NCBI RefSeq assembly: GCF_024206475.1
Contig: NZ_JAMBPR010000061.1
Location: 1-54,230, forward strand
Origin: Paraburkholderia sp. CNPSo 3274
Lineage (GTDB): Bacteria > Pseudomonadota > Gammaproteobacteria > Burkholderiales > Burkholderiaceae
Reading direction: 5' to 3'
Length of the DNA stretch: 54,230 bases
In this document: positions 45,035 to 53,360 of the stretch, in pieces
Position numbering within the stretch: position 1 is the first letter of the stretch
How the letters are laid out: the number at the start of each line of letters is the position of its first letter
Notes under the pieces: model-generated
What the model was told of the DNA's origin: nothing
What the model saw: only the letters and a program-made list of their open reading frames with translations
Database searches by the model: none
Made by a program: the position numbers and the translations under genes

Positions 45035-45535
45035 CTACGGGCTCGCAGAACGCTTGCGAATCAGGCTGATTTCTCCGTTACGCTCGAGGATGGCTGCCTC
45101 GACGTCTTCTAGTTGTGTCGCATGGAGTTCCTGTCGGACCGTCTCCAGTACATCCGCGCGCGTGATGAGGGCAGCGGACATCTGGGCGCGATTGAACGTG
45201 CCGTCGCGGTAGACCTCCCTCTCGACACCGACCACCAGCGTTTCCAGCCATCGGTATCGCACGCACAGCCATGCGAGCGCCCGATGCATGAGCACGAGGA
45301 CCAGCGACGCCACAAACGTTGCAACAGCTGGCGAGGCGCCGACAATGAAGCGGCTGAGTGTCGCGCCGAGCAGAATCGCGACCACGTAATCAAAAGGCGA
45401 ACGCTGGCCAAACGAGCGTCTGCCCGATATGCGGATGAGTGCAAGTGTGCAAACGAACGCAAGAGCTGCGCGCAATGCCATCTGCAGCGAATCGAGTTCC
45501 TTTCCGGCGCCGAACAGCGCCACGAGAACGTCCAT
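45035..45535 (-). CDS. DUF421/YetF-family membrane protein
   Basis: A 166-residue protein with two to three N-terminal membrane segments (ALRAALAFVCTLALIRISG, FDYVVAILLGATLSRFIVG, AVATFVASLVLVLMHRALAWL), then the cytoplasmic YetF domain (VVGVEREVYRDGTFNRAQMSAALITRADVLETVRQELHATQLEDVEAAILERNGEISLIRK), all family hallmarks. GGGAGGAAATC precedes the ATG. Function of YetF proteins is unsettled, linked to spore and stress physiology in Gram-positives. Confidence 0.88.
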   Translation of the reverse strand: MDVLVALFGAGKELDSLQMALRAALAFVCTLALIRISGRRSFGQRSPFDYVVAILLGATLSRFIVGASPAVATFVASLVLVLMHRALAWLCVRYRWLETLVVGVEREVYRDGTFNRAQMSAALITRADVLETVRQELHATQLEDVEAAILERNGEISLIRKRSASP

Positions 45536-45790
45536 GATTTCCTCCCTGCTTACTCTTCGAATGGCTCCCTTGCTTTGCGCGGTCGGCGTCGGCCTTTAGA
45601 AGCGGCGTGATCGCGAAGATGCGCCCGCCCCGGACTTTTGCAGGTTGCCAGCAAGATCGCAATACGCATGCCGCATGGAGAAGGCGCCGCACGAGCGCAT
45701 GGCATGCGATGTGCGCTTAGGAGAGCTGCGCGAGGCCGGTTCCAGACCAGCCGCCCGCATGTCTTTCAACACGATGATGAGGAGCCAGTC

Positions 45791-46084
45791 ATGAAAGCAC
45801 GTCAGTACGTTGTTCCCGCACTCGTTAGCGTCACGCTTGCCGCGTCTTCGGGCTTCGCGCTAGCGCAAGGGTCGGGCGGAGGGGCCGGGGGTGGCAGCAA
45901 CGGCACCGGCAACGCCGGGGCGACCGGCACACAGCCTCCGGACGCTGGGCAGAATTCCTCTGACATGGGCACGACGCCCAAGCCTGCGCATCACACCCAG
46001 AAGAAGATGCATGCGAAAAAGCCAATGAACGATGCGACCACTACCCCAGGGGCCGACGCGAGCAGCGATACCAAGGGACACTAA
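45791..46084 (+). CDS. Small secreted glycine-rich protein (family member 2, intact)
   Basis: A 97-residue exported protein. The signal peptide is MKARQYVVPALVSVTLAASSGFALA with a likely cut after ALA; the mature part opens GSGGGAGGGSNGTGNAG, then Thr/Pro, His/Lys-rich stretches (HHTQKKMHAKKPMND). ATG is preceded by GATGAGGAGCCAGTC. It is the only complete member of a family also seen at 14.2 kb and 51.3 kb. Composition suggests a disordered periplasmic or surface protein; His and Lys could bind metal or polyanions (speculative). Confidence 0.72.
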   Translation: MKARQYVVPALVSVTLAASSGFALAQGSGGGAGGGSNGTGNAGATGTQPPDAGQNSSDMGTTPKPAHHTQKKMHAKKPMNDATTTPGADASSDTKGH

Positions 46085-46141
46085 GCGGTGCGCGCCGTAC
46101 GAAGCGGCGGACAGCGTTGCGTGCCGTCCGCCGCGACCTGC

Positions 46142-47070
46142 TCAGCGATGAATCGCGTCGCGCAGTCGCGTAACTTTGGCTGGCGCGATGGGCGGAGCGT
46201 TGTTGCCCCACGCGCCGCGCACGAAGCTCGCCACATGGGCGATCTCGCTGTCCGTGAACTGCGTGCGGAACGCGGGCATCTTGCGCGGCGTGCCGCCGTT
46301 GCTGGTTTGCGGACTCTGGCTGCCTTCGACGATGAGGCGCAGCACGCTAGTCGCGTCGGACGAGAGCGCAAGCGAACTGCCCGCAAGCGGCGGCGTTGTC
46401 GGGTTTGCCAGCGCCGTCAGCGCCGTGGCATTTCGCGCAGTACGAAAGATACAGGCCTGCGCCGGGCCGCTCGGGCGTGCCGCCGCGCAGGGCCGCCATG
46501 GTCGAGGCGCGCGCGGCGGCGGTATCGGCATACTGGCCGCTCGCTTCGCGCACGGGCAGCGACTTCAGATACGTGGCGATGGCGTGCAGATCGTCGTCGC
46601 CCAGGTATTGCGTGCTCGCCCCCACCACGGGCGCCATGGCGCCGAACGCATAGGCGCGATCGTTGTGGCCGTCGGGCAGGAACGCGGCGATGTCGTCGGC
46701 GCTCCAGCGGCCAAGACCGCTGCCGGGGTCGCCCGTGAGATTCGGCGCGTACCAGTGGTCGGTCACGCCGCCCGTGAGATAGAGCGGGCTGTTTTGCGTG
46801 TAGCCCATTTCGTTGTAGGCGGGCCCGCGCGGCGTGTGGCACGCGCCGCAGTGGCCGAGTCCCTGCACGAGCCATGCACCGCGATTCCACTGCGCGGAGT
46901 GTGCGGGGTCGGGCTCGAAGCGGCCATGTTGTGCGAACGCGAGACGCCAGAACATCATCACCCAGCGCTGGTTGAAGGGAAACGGCAGATGCGTTTGCGG
47001 CGCGGCGTTCGGCACCGGCTTCACGCCATACATGAAGTACTGGTAGAGCGCGTTCACGTCGCTTGCCTCT
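46142..47070 (-). pseudogene. Multi-heme cytochrome c subunit, 5'-truncated and frameshifted
   Basis: Frame one (47057 to ~46405) carries QRWVMMFWRLAFAQHG, a heme motif CGACHTPRGPAYNEMGY, and near its end a further CAKCHG. Near 46400-46412 the sense moves to another frame: NPTTPPLAGSSLALSSDATSVLRLIVEG and PRKMPAFRTQFTDSEIAHVASFVRGAWG. This matches membrane-bound gluconate/alcohol dehydrogenase cytochrome subunits, which usually have three hemes; the first heme domain is gone at the IS630 junction near 47070. It would have passed electrons from the neighbouring GMC subunit. Confidence 0.78.
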
Positions 47071-47071
47071 A

Positions 47072-47382
47072 GTGTCCCGAGTTAGAAATTCGTAGACAAA
47101 ATCGCTTGACGCTGGCGAGGATGTCGTCGGCCGATTTGGTCCAGTTGAAAGGTCTCGGATCAGTGTTGTTGATCTGGATGTATTGGCGAATCGCCTGTTC
47201 GAGTTGCCGGGTGGAGCGATGAGTGCCGCGGCGGATGTATGTCTCGCGTAGCGTGGCAAACCATCGTTCGACCTGGTTAATCCACGAAGCAGACGTGGGA
47301 GTGAAATGCGCATGGAAACGCGGATGGCGAGCCAGCCAGGTATTGATCGAAGAGGTCTTGTGCGTGCCGTAGTTATCCATCC
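47072..47382 (-). mobile_element. IS630-family transposase C-terminal fragment
   Basis: The frame reads MDNYGTHKTSSINTWLARHPRFHAHFTPTSASWINQVERWFATLRE, the DDE_3 domain of IS630, to the end ISNSGH. The 5' part is missing and the fragment abuts GMC oxidoreductase codons at ~47380. The 3' end meets the cytochrome gene near 47070. The element therefore replaced the GMC C-terminus and the cytochrome N-terminus. Confidence 0.85.
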
Positions 47383-47747
47383 GTAGCCGCCGTAAAAGTC
47401 CTTGCCTTCGTCCGGATAGTTCCAGTGTTCGGTGAGCGCCAGCGAAGGCGGCCCCTTGTACCCGCGGATTTCGTCGTCGAGCAAGCCCCATGCGGCCTGG
47501 TTCGCCTGCACCATGAGATTCTTGCCGACGAGCCCGGAGCGGTTCGCGAGGCCTTCGGGAAAGCGCCCGTTAGCGGAGAGCAGCAGCAGGCGCGGCGTTT
47601 CAATGGCATAGCCCGCCCCGACCACGTTGCGCGCGCGGGTGCAGGCGCGTACTTCGCCTCGCGTAGATCGCGCGTGGACCAGATCGCGAGCGCGGGGCCT
47701 GCCGCGATGCTGGCGATGCCGGCGGCAACGCGGGTGGTTTGTGTCAT
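47376..47747 (-). pseudogene. GMC-type oxidoreductase (gluconate 2-dehydrogenase-like), internal fragment
   Basis: About 80 residues are recognisable: VGAGYAIETPRLLLLSANGRFPEGLANRSGLVGKNLMVQANQAAWGLLDDEIRGYKGPPSLALTEHW, a segment of flavoprotein subunits that work with the cytochrome c next door. The 5' codons (MTQTTRVAAGIASIAAGPALA from an ATG at 47747 with GGAGGG upstream) lie in another frame and look like a separate start joined to it. The rest of the protein has been deleted. Confidence 0.65.
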
Positions 47748-47799
47748 CGTCGACCCTCCGTGTGCTGTTGGCGCGACGCGCTCAGCGTCACCTTCGGCC

Positions 47800-48354
47800 T
47801 CATGCAGTTCCCGCCGCGGCCGCAAGCGTGGAGATCAGTTCCGCGTCGAAGGCGGGCAGGTCGTCGGGCTTGCGGCTTGTAATGAAATTGCCGTCGTGCA
47901 CCATGGCTTCGTCGACCCATCGGCCGCCCGCGTTGCGGATATCGTCCTGCAGCGACGGCCAGCTCGTCATTGTGTGTCCCTTGACGATGCCAGCCGACAC
48001 CGGCAGCCAGCCGCCATGGCAGATCACCGCGATGGGCTTGTGTGCGTCGTTGGCCGCGCGTACGAACGCCTGCGCTTCGGGGATCAGGCGGATGGCGTCG
48101 CTGTTCACCACGCCGCCCGGGAGCACGACCGCGTCGTAGTCGTCGGCCTTTGCGCCGCCAAAGGTACGGTCGACCTTGATCTTGCTTCCCTTGTCGACGT
48201 GACGAAAGCCCTGAATCTCGCCGCCTTTCTGTGAGATCACGTCAACCTGTGCGCCGGCCTCCTTTAGCGCGCGGCGCGGTTCGGTAAGTTCGACTTCTTC
48301 GAATCCATCCATTGCAAGAATTGCGACCTTGCAGTTGTCGAGAATGTTAGCCAT
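47800..48354 (-). CDS. DJ-1/PfpI-family protein
   Basis: A 184-residue cytosolic protein (MANILDNCKVAILAMDGFEEVELTEPRRAL). The nucleophilic elbow is IAVICHGGWLPVSAGIVKG with the Cys, and the acidic partner Glu is in DGFEEVEL; VVLPGGVVNSDAIR and the C-terminal EAMVHDGNFITSRKPDDLPAF match the YhbO/PfpI group, often stress-linked and credited with deglycase or general chaperone-like roles (disputed). AGGAG is 9 bases before ATG, which rejects the longer open frame. Confidence 0.88.
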   Translation of the reverse strand: MANILDNCKVAILAMDGFEEVELTEPRRALKEAGAQVDVISQKGGEIQGFRHVDKGSKIKVDRTFGGAKADDYDAVVLPGGVVNSDAIRLIPEAQAFVRAANDAHKPIAVICHGGWLPVSAGIVKGHTMTSWPSLQDDIRNAGGRWVDEAMVHDGNFITSRKPDDLPAFDAELISTLAAAAGTA

Positions 48355-48539
48355 TGCGATCTGCTCCTGGTTTCGATGCCATAGAAATGCCGTCGATGAA
48401 AAAATCGGCATGCGTGCACTCCGACACAGCAAACAGGATGCCGCGTCATGCCCGCAGCGCATGCGCGCAGAGCGGACGCAGGAATGCCGCCTGCGGCGGC
48501 AGGCGAGTGCGTCTCCCAACGAGCCATTTACCTCTTGTC

Positions 48540-49874
48540 ATGAAAGCTGGCGAGGCCTCGCGGCCGCAACGCTTGCTCGCGAACCGAACCCATCGACGCA
48601 GCCCAGGCGAACTCCCGGCGCACGCATGGGCCGCGGACATCGGTCCGGGCTTGGGCACGATAGCGACGGACAACGACCCCGGCGGGATCCTGACGTACTC
48701 GCTGGCCGGCGCCCAGTACGGCTTCGATCTGCTGTGGGTCTGTGTGCTTTCCTGGCCGTCGATGGTGGCGCTCCAGCTGGTGGCCGCGCGCGTGGCGGTC
48801 GTCACGGGCAAAGGCCTGACGGAAAACATGCGCGAACACTATTCGCGCTGGTTGTTTCTGCTCGCGGTTGTCCGTTTTCTCGGCGCCAATACCGTCAACA
48901 TGGCCGCTGACATGCTGGCGATGGGCGAGGCCGCGCAACTGATATTCCGGGGATCGGTCCCGCTCTTCACGATCGTTTTTGCCTGCGTGTCGCTCGCGCT
49001 CCAGTGGTGGCTGCCTTACGCACGGTATGCGCGCTACCTCAAATGGCTTGCCCTTGCGCTGTTCTGCTATGCAGGCGTCATGCTGGTGGCGGATGTGCCA
49101 TGGCGCACCGTGGCCTGGCGAGCGGTCGTGCCGCACGTCGCCTGGTCGGAAGCTTATCTTGCGATGCTGCTCGCGGTGCTCGGCACCACAGTCAGCCCGT
49201 ATCTGCTGTTCTCGCAGGCCGAGCAGGAAGTCGAAGAGCGCTCGCGCGACGGCGCTCGAGGCAGCGCCCGCGCACCGCCGGAAGACATGCGGCGCCAGTT
49301 AAAGACAATCCGTCGCGACACGCTGGTGCGCACCTTGATGTCCAACTTATGCGGGGCGCTCATCCTCTGCGCCGCGGCTGCGACATTGCATGCGACCCAT
49401 CCATCGTTCGTGCCGCTCGGCACGGCCCGCGAGGCCGCGCAGGCGATCGCGCCGGTCGCGGGCGGCTATGCGCAGCCGCTGCTCGGCCTCGCGCTCCTTG
49501 GCACCGCGCTGCTCGCGCTGCCGCCGCTGGCCGGCTCGGCTGCGCACGCCGCGGCCAGTTCGTTCGGCTGGCCGCAGGGCGAGCAAAGGGACCGCCGGAT
49601 CGCCGGCATTCTGGTGCTGCTCATGGCGGCCAGCGCCATCATCGCTTTGCTGTTTTGCGCATTCGGCGTCGATCCGCTCAGGGCCTGTTACTGGAGTGCG
49701 CTGACCAACGGGATGACCGTTTCCCCGGTGTTGATCCTGCTCGTACTCCTGAGCGCTCGCCGTGCGGCGGTGGGTGAGATGAAGGCTCACTGGTTCACGC
49801 GCACATTGTGCTGGCTCGCAACCGTCATGACCTGCGCCGCGCTGGCCGTTCATTTCGTACTGAAGGTCTTTTAG
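48540..49874 (+). CDS. NRAMP-family divalent metal transporter
   Basis: A 444-residue polytopic membrane protein. DIGPGLGTIATDNDPGGILTYSLAGAQYGFDLLWV holds the TM1 metal-binding D-x-x-P-G motif; AARVAVVTGKGLTENMRE is the next conserved loop; the total fits 11 hydrophobic segments including MLLAVLGTTVSPYLLFSQAEQEVEE (TM6 region). The NRAMP subgroup with NDPGG may prefer Mn, Fe or Mg. GTCATG with little ribosome binding sequence: the start could be a little upstream. Confidence 0.83.
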   Translation: MKAGEASRPQRLLANRTHRRSPGELPAHAWAADIGPGLGTIATDNDPGGILTYSLAGAQYGFDLLWVCVLSWPSMVALQLVAARVAVVTGKGLTENMREHYSRWLFLLAVVRFLGANTVNMAADMLAMGEAAQLIFRGSVPLFTIVFACVSLALQWWLPYARYARYLKWLALALFCYAGVMLVADVPWRTVAWRAVVPHVAWSEAYLAMLLAVLGTTVSPYLLFSQAEQEVEERSRDGARGSARAPPEDMRRQLKTIRRDTLVRTLMSNLCGALILCAAAATLHATHPSFVPLGTAREAAQAIAPVAGGYAQPLLGLALLGTALLALPPLAGSAAHAAASSFGWPQGEQRDRRIAGILVLLMAASAIIALLFCAFGVDPLRACYWSALTNGMTVSPVLILLVLLSARRAAVGEMKAHWFTRTLCWLATVMTCAALAVHFVLKVF

Positions 49875-49979
49875 CTGCGGTCAGCGCCTCGTGGCACGTC
49901 CGTTGCGCATGGGCTCTTGCCGGATATCCGATTCGCGCGGGTTTTGCGCGTTGCGCAGGCAAACTGACTGGAGAGAGAC

Positions 49980-50243
49980 ATGAACACCGAAACAACGAAG
50001 GCCGCAGGCACGATCCGCGAACTCGCAGGCGACGCGCAGGAGGCGGTCGGAGACATGCTCGATGACGCCAGCATGCGGCTGTCGGGCAAGGCAAAGGCGC
50101 TATGCGGCAAGTCACAACAGCTTGCGACCGACGCGGCGGTCTTGACGCGCGAGGCGATTGCGGACAACCCCCTGGCGACACTAGGCCTCGCCGTGGGCAT
50201 CGGCTTCGCGCTCGGAGCGTTATGGGCCGCGAGCCGACACTAG
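49980..50243 (+). CDS. ElaB/YqjD-type (DUF883) inner-membrane protein
   Basis: An 87-residue protein. The N-terminal helix (TIRELAGDAQEAVGDMLDDASMRLSGKAKALCGK) is amphipathic, and the C-terminal anchor is NPLATLGLAVGIGFALGALWAASRH. The family is a stationary-phase, ribosome-associated C-tail-anchored protein in E. coli. It is ahead of a YqjE-like gene, as in the yqjDEK operon. Confidence 0.82.
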   Translation: MNTETTKAAGTIRELAGDAQEAVGDMLDDASMRLSGKAKALCGKSQQLATDAAVLTREAIADNPLATLGLAVGIGFALGALWAASRH

Positions 50244-50296
50244 GCGCAGCCAGACTCGACGGCTGTTGCGAGCACGCCGCATGTGCGAGGTGGGCC

Positions 50297-50671
50297 ATGA
50301 CAATTCACGCGAAGCTCGACCGCTGGCACAACGTGTTGCGGTTCCTCGCTGCCCGTACGACGGACTATGGGGAACTGCTCTCGCTCGAATTGTCCGACGC
50401 CCGCACCTACGTTACGCGAGAACTCCTCGCACTCGTGGCCCTCGCTGTCAGCGGGCTATTCACGCTCTCATTCTTCTGCGTCGCGCTGATCGCATCCGCC
50501 TGGAATACGCGCTATTTCCTCACCGTCGTATGGAGCATAGCGGGGATCTGGTTGATTGCTTCGATCACGGCATTGCTGGTCTCCCGGGCGCAACGGCCGG
50601 TACGTTCATTCGCAATACTAAAAGACGAACTGCAAGCGGATCTTGAAACACTCAAGGAGGCGCTCAAATGA
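50297..50671 (+). CDS. YqjE/phage-holin-family membrane protein
   Basis: A 124-residue protein with two strong membrane spans (LLALVALAVSGLFTLSFFCVALI and VVWSIAGIWLIASITALLVS) and a charged C-terminal helix (ELQADLETLKEALK). The YqjE family lies between YqjD- and YqjK-type genes in many Proteobacteria. GAGG is upstream of the ATG, and the stop overlaps the start of the next gene. Confidence 0.82.
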   Translation: MTIHAKLDRWHNVLRFLAARTTDYGELLSLELSDARTYVTRELLALVALAVSGLFTLSFFCVALIASAWNTRYFLTVVWSIAGIWLIASITALLVSRAQRPVRSFAILKDELQADLETLKEALK

Positions 50672-50979
50672 GCCACCGCGCCCGGCTGAGACGCCACGCA
50701 TCTGAAGCGGTCCTGCTCAGCCACATGGAACTGGCGCGCGCGCAGCTGCTCGCGGCCAATGTTGGCTCGCGGTTGGTCGAGCGCGCATCCGCCCGCACGA
50801 ATTCGCTTAGCGTGGCGAACGTTGGCCGGGCGTTGATCGCCGCGCCAAACGTCACCCTGCTCGGATCCCTCTTGCTCGGCACACTGCTGATCGGCCCGAG
50901 ACGCGTCGTGCCGGTCGTGCTGCGCACCGGATTGACTGGCTGGATTGCACGCAACGTCCGGATCCTTTTCGCTCGTTGA
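50668..50979 (+). CDS. Small YqjK-position membrane-associated protein
   Basis: A 103-residue protein: basic N-terminal helix (MSHRARLRRHASEAVLLSHMELARAQLLAAN) then a hydrophobic stretch (VTLLGSLLLGTLLIGPRRVVPVVLRTG). Starts at the ATGA overlap with the YqjE-like gene. Its position and design resemble YqjK, but the sequence match is loose. Confidence 0.6.
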   Translation: MSHRARLRRHASEAVLLSHMELARAQLLAANVGSRLVERASARTNSLSVANVGRALIAAPNVTLLGSLLLGTLLIGPRRVVPVVLRTGLTGWIARNVRILFAR

Positions 50980-51230
50980 CGTGTCGCCGTGAACGAGGTC
51001 GAACTCGCGCACCCGTTCTGCGCATGAATGACGCGCCAGGAACAAACAATGTGGGACTGCGAGCCCACCTGAACGAAGATCCGCGAGGCGGCCGCTCAAT
51101 GCGCGCTGTCGCGTAACGCGCATTACTTCGAGCAATTGCACCGGCGCCCGCAGTGACACGCCGCTACCTTGCCCGTATCCGCGAAGTGAGGCTGGAATTT
51201 GCGTAACGTGCCCGGCATGTGCCGTGCAGA

Positions 51231-51473
51231 ATGCGTGTGCTGCCGCCTGAGACGCCGACCGCCGCGCACTACATCCGTAGTGCAGCGGTTAGCTCATTCC
51301 ATTCCGGCGGCGGCGGTGGGGGTGGAACGGGCATGAGCGCGTCCAGCTCGGGCGGTGCTACCGTAACGGACTCCCACGCGCAGGGCGGCAACACAATGGG
51401 CAATTCGGATGCCTCTACCAAGACGATGCGGCACGGGAAGGCGTCACATCCCAACGCTGCCTCAACGCAATGA
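51231..51473 (+). pseudogene. Small glycine-rich protein (family member 3, lacking a clear signal peptide)
   Basis: The frame contains FHSGGGGGGGTGMSASSSGGATVTDSHAQGGNTMGNSDASTKTMRHGKASHP, close in pattern to the 14.3-kb copy (GGGAGGGGTGMS, then GANPMG). N-terminal residues from the candidate starts do not form a signal peptide, so its export signal may have been lost. Whether it is translated is unclear. Confidence 0.45.
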
Positions 51474-51590
51474 GCGTGTCGCGATGCCGGTGCCATCGGA
51501 CCGGCCAGTTACTCCAGACTGAGCCGGCGAAGTTGGCAGCTAGCGTGTGCCATCGCTCGGAATGCGTCCAAAACGGCATCGTGTGCACGA

Positions 51591-52172
51591 TCAGGGTGCG
51601 ATCCAGCTGTGGACCCAGATGTCGCCCTGACGTACATACAACGCGCGTTGATGACAATCCGCTCTCGAGAGGTCTAGCCATTCCAGGCGCGCAGGGCGCA
51701 GCTCAACGACGCCGAAATGCTTGAGACCTTCGCCCGGACCAGGAACGTGCGCTTCGTCGAGCTCATCACCCACGTCGTTCATGGGAGTTCCTGGCGCAAG
51801 GCGCGTCCGGTAGGCGACGAGGTCATGGTCGGGACTGGACCTCCACGCATCGAGTCGCACTTGCCCGTCGCGAATGATGCGGGTTTCGCCCGACACGCGC
51901 ACCTGCAGGTTGTGAACGGTGTCGACGCCGACGAGCGCGATGCGTGGCTCCCGGCTAAGCTCGGCAATCTTCTGCGAGCGCAGATCGGTATGGAAAGTGA
52001 GCAGGTTCTTCGTTTCACTGGCACTTCGAAGCAGCACTGTGCGCACGTTCGGGGCACCATCAAGGCTGATTGTCGCCGCCTGCATGACCTTGAAAGGGTG
52101 ATTGTCTGCGCGCACCGCGGCAGCGAGGCAATCCCAGACGCGGGCATAGACCTGTTCGAGGTTCCTTGACAC
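51591..52172 (-). CDS. Pyridoxamine 5'-phosphate oxidase-like FMN-binding split-barrel protein
   Basis: A 193-residue protein. FMN-binding elements are RTVLLRSASETKNLLTFHTDLRSQKIAELSREPRIALV and VRVSGETRIIRDGQVRLDAW; the C-terminal region is VVELRPARLEWLDLSRADCHQRALYVRQGDIW with a final WIAP. Length and layout fit the Alr4036/PdxH-like group. GTG is chosen as start because GAGGG lies near it and homologous sequence begins there; an ATG ten codons upstream is possible. Confidence 0.82.
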   Translation of the reverse strand: MSRNLEQVYARVWDCLAAAVRADNHPFKVMQAATISLDGAPNVRTVLLRSASETKNLLTFHTDLRSQKIAELSREPRIALVGVDTVHNLQVRVSGETRIIRDGQVRLDAWRSSPDHDLVAYRTRLAPGTPMNDVGDELDEAHVPGPGEGLKHFGVVELRPARLEWLDLSRADCHQRALYVRQGDIWVHSWIAP

Positions 52173-52179
52173 GGCACCC

Positions 52180-52537
52180 TCAGCACTCGCCCGCGAGCGC
52201 ATGCGCACGGCGCAACGCCGCAACCATCTGGGCGCGCGCCTGTTCGCGCGGGCCGGCATTCAGCGAGCGCAGCACGTCCGACGGGTGCCAGGTTGCGACG
52301 ACCATCAGACCGCTGACATGCGCCGCCTGTTTCTGTTCCATGTATTCCTTCAATCGCGCCTTTGGTTCGTGCAGCAACGCACGCAATGTGGTCGCGCCGA
52401 GCGCGACGACAACTTTCGGCCGCACCTGCGCGAGTTCGCCTTCCAGCCAGTAGGCGCATGCGTCGACTTCGCGCTGCGCCGGAGTCTTGTGCAGACGGCG
52501 GTGAGCGTCCAGGGGAGGACTCCCGGCATGTCACTCA
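52180..52537 (-). pseudogene. Uracil-DNA glycosylase-family (type 4/5), 5'-truncated
   Basis: From about 52515 the frame reads RRLHKTPAQREVDACAYWLEGELAQVRPKVVVALGATTLRALL and ends with the second active-site-like motif VVATWHPSDVLR followed by a helix. The N-terminal half (GExPG-type motif and Fe-S ligands) is missing; a stop lies upstream near 52540. The last ~80 residues are an open frame from ATG 52425 but cannot form the enzyme alone. Confidence 0.75.
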
Positions 52538-52656
52538 TCCCCGACAAACCCCGACTGAACCGCCCGACATTGGGTGCTGACGAACCTGGGACACGCGACG
52601 CGATGAAGCGGGCCGCACGCGCCGGAAGCGTCCCTAAGCGCTACCCGGGTGGCTAG
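52528..52656 (+). CDS. Possible very small basic protein
   Basis: A 42-residue frame, MSLIPDKPRLNRPTLGADE onward to GSVPKRYPGG, with GGGGAGGA about 8 bases before the ATG. The ribosome binding site is strong and the composition is not random-like, yet no family is known. Confidence 0.3.
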   Translation: MSLIPDKPRLNRPTLGADEPGTRDAMKRAARAGSVPKRYPGG

Positions 52657-52673
52657 GGGACCAGGCGAAAGGC

Positions 52674-52967
52674 TCATGCCTTGGGTGGATGTGTGCGTTC
52701 CGCCGCGGGAAAGAACGCGTTCCACGCCGCCCGTACGCCTTGCGCGGCGGCGGCCTGCGCGTCCATGTGCTCGCTGTCCGGCGAGATCCCCGGATCCGCG
52801 TTCAGGCCACGCCAGTGCGTGAATACGAGCACGGGCTGCTCAGTCCAACGCCCGTCGACGAACCGGCAGAACGCCGTGTCACCGCTCGTGAGCTTAACTT
52901 CGTACCAGCCTTCTCGGGCCGGCGGAAATTGGTCCAATGGGAACCACCCGGTGGTATCGATTTCCAT
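52674..52967 (-). CDS. Small hypothetical protein
   Basis: A 97-residue protein starting MEIDTTGWFPLDQFPPAREGWYEVKLTSGDTAFCRFVDGRWTEQPVLVF. The pattern (WYEVK, then R-F-x-D-G-x-W, then HWRGL) looks like the small DUF551-type or phage-like domains but the match is not firm. An ATG four codons upstream (52979) is an alternative; GGGG is nearer the chosen one. Confidence 0.55.
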   Translation of the reverse strand: MEIDTTGWFPLDQFPPAREGWYEVKLTSGDTAFCRFVDGRWTEQPVLVFTHWRGLNADPGISPDSEHMDAQAAAAQGVRAAWNAFFPAAERTHPPKA

Positions 52968-52979
52968 TTGCGCCCCCAT

Positions 52980-53318
52980 ATTAAACCGTCTCACAAGCGA
53001 AGCAGCACGTGGCGTACCCGTTACAGGCACGCGCCGTGCTGCGGCTCGACGAAGCTTGCAACCCAAGCGGGGGCCAAAACCGAGCGGACGAGTCGGACAC
53101 ACGAGGTTCGCTCTCCTGGAGATAGTACCCAATTTTATAGCATAGCGGATTGCGTGATTAGGAATGCAGACATTTTCTGCCTGCACAATTGTGATCAGCG
53201 TAACTCCCAAAACAGGCACTTTCGTAGGTTTGGATAGCACTATCTGCTAACTCGCCCTGGCCAAAGTGTGTTTCTTGCGGCACAGGGGCAGTTTGCAACC
53301 TTCCTTGCCCAGGACGTG
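52980..53318. other. Stretch with no recognised gene
   Basis: The interval carries an AT-richer patch around 53120-53180, likely the promoter region of the minus-strand gene. No other feature was seen. Confidence 0.35.
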
Positions 53319-53360
53319 GCGCCAGGCGCCAGGCGACAGGCGACAGGCGACAGGCGACAG
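53319..53360. repeat. Six tandem 7-bp repeats (GCGMCAG)
   Basis: Two GCGCCAG units are followed by four GCGACAG units with no interruption. It is a possible variable-number locus. Confidence 0.9.
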
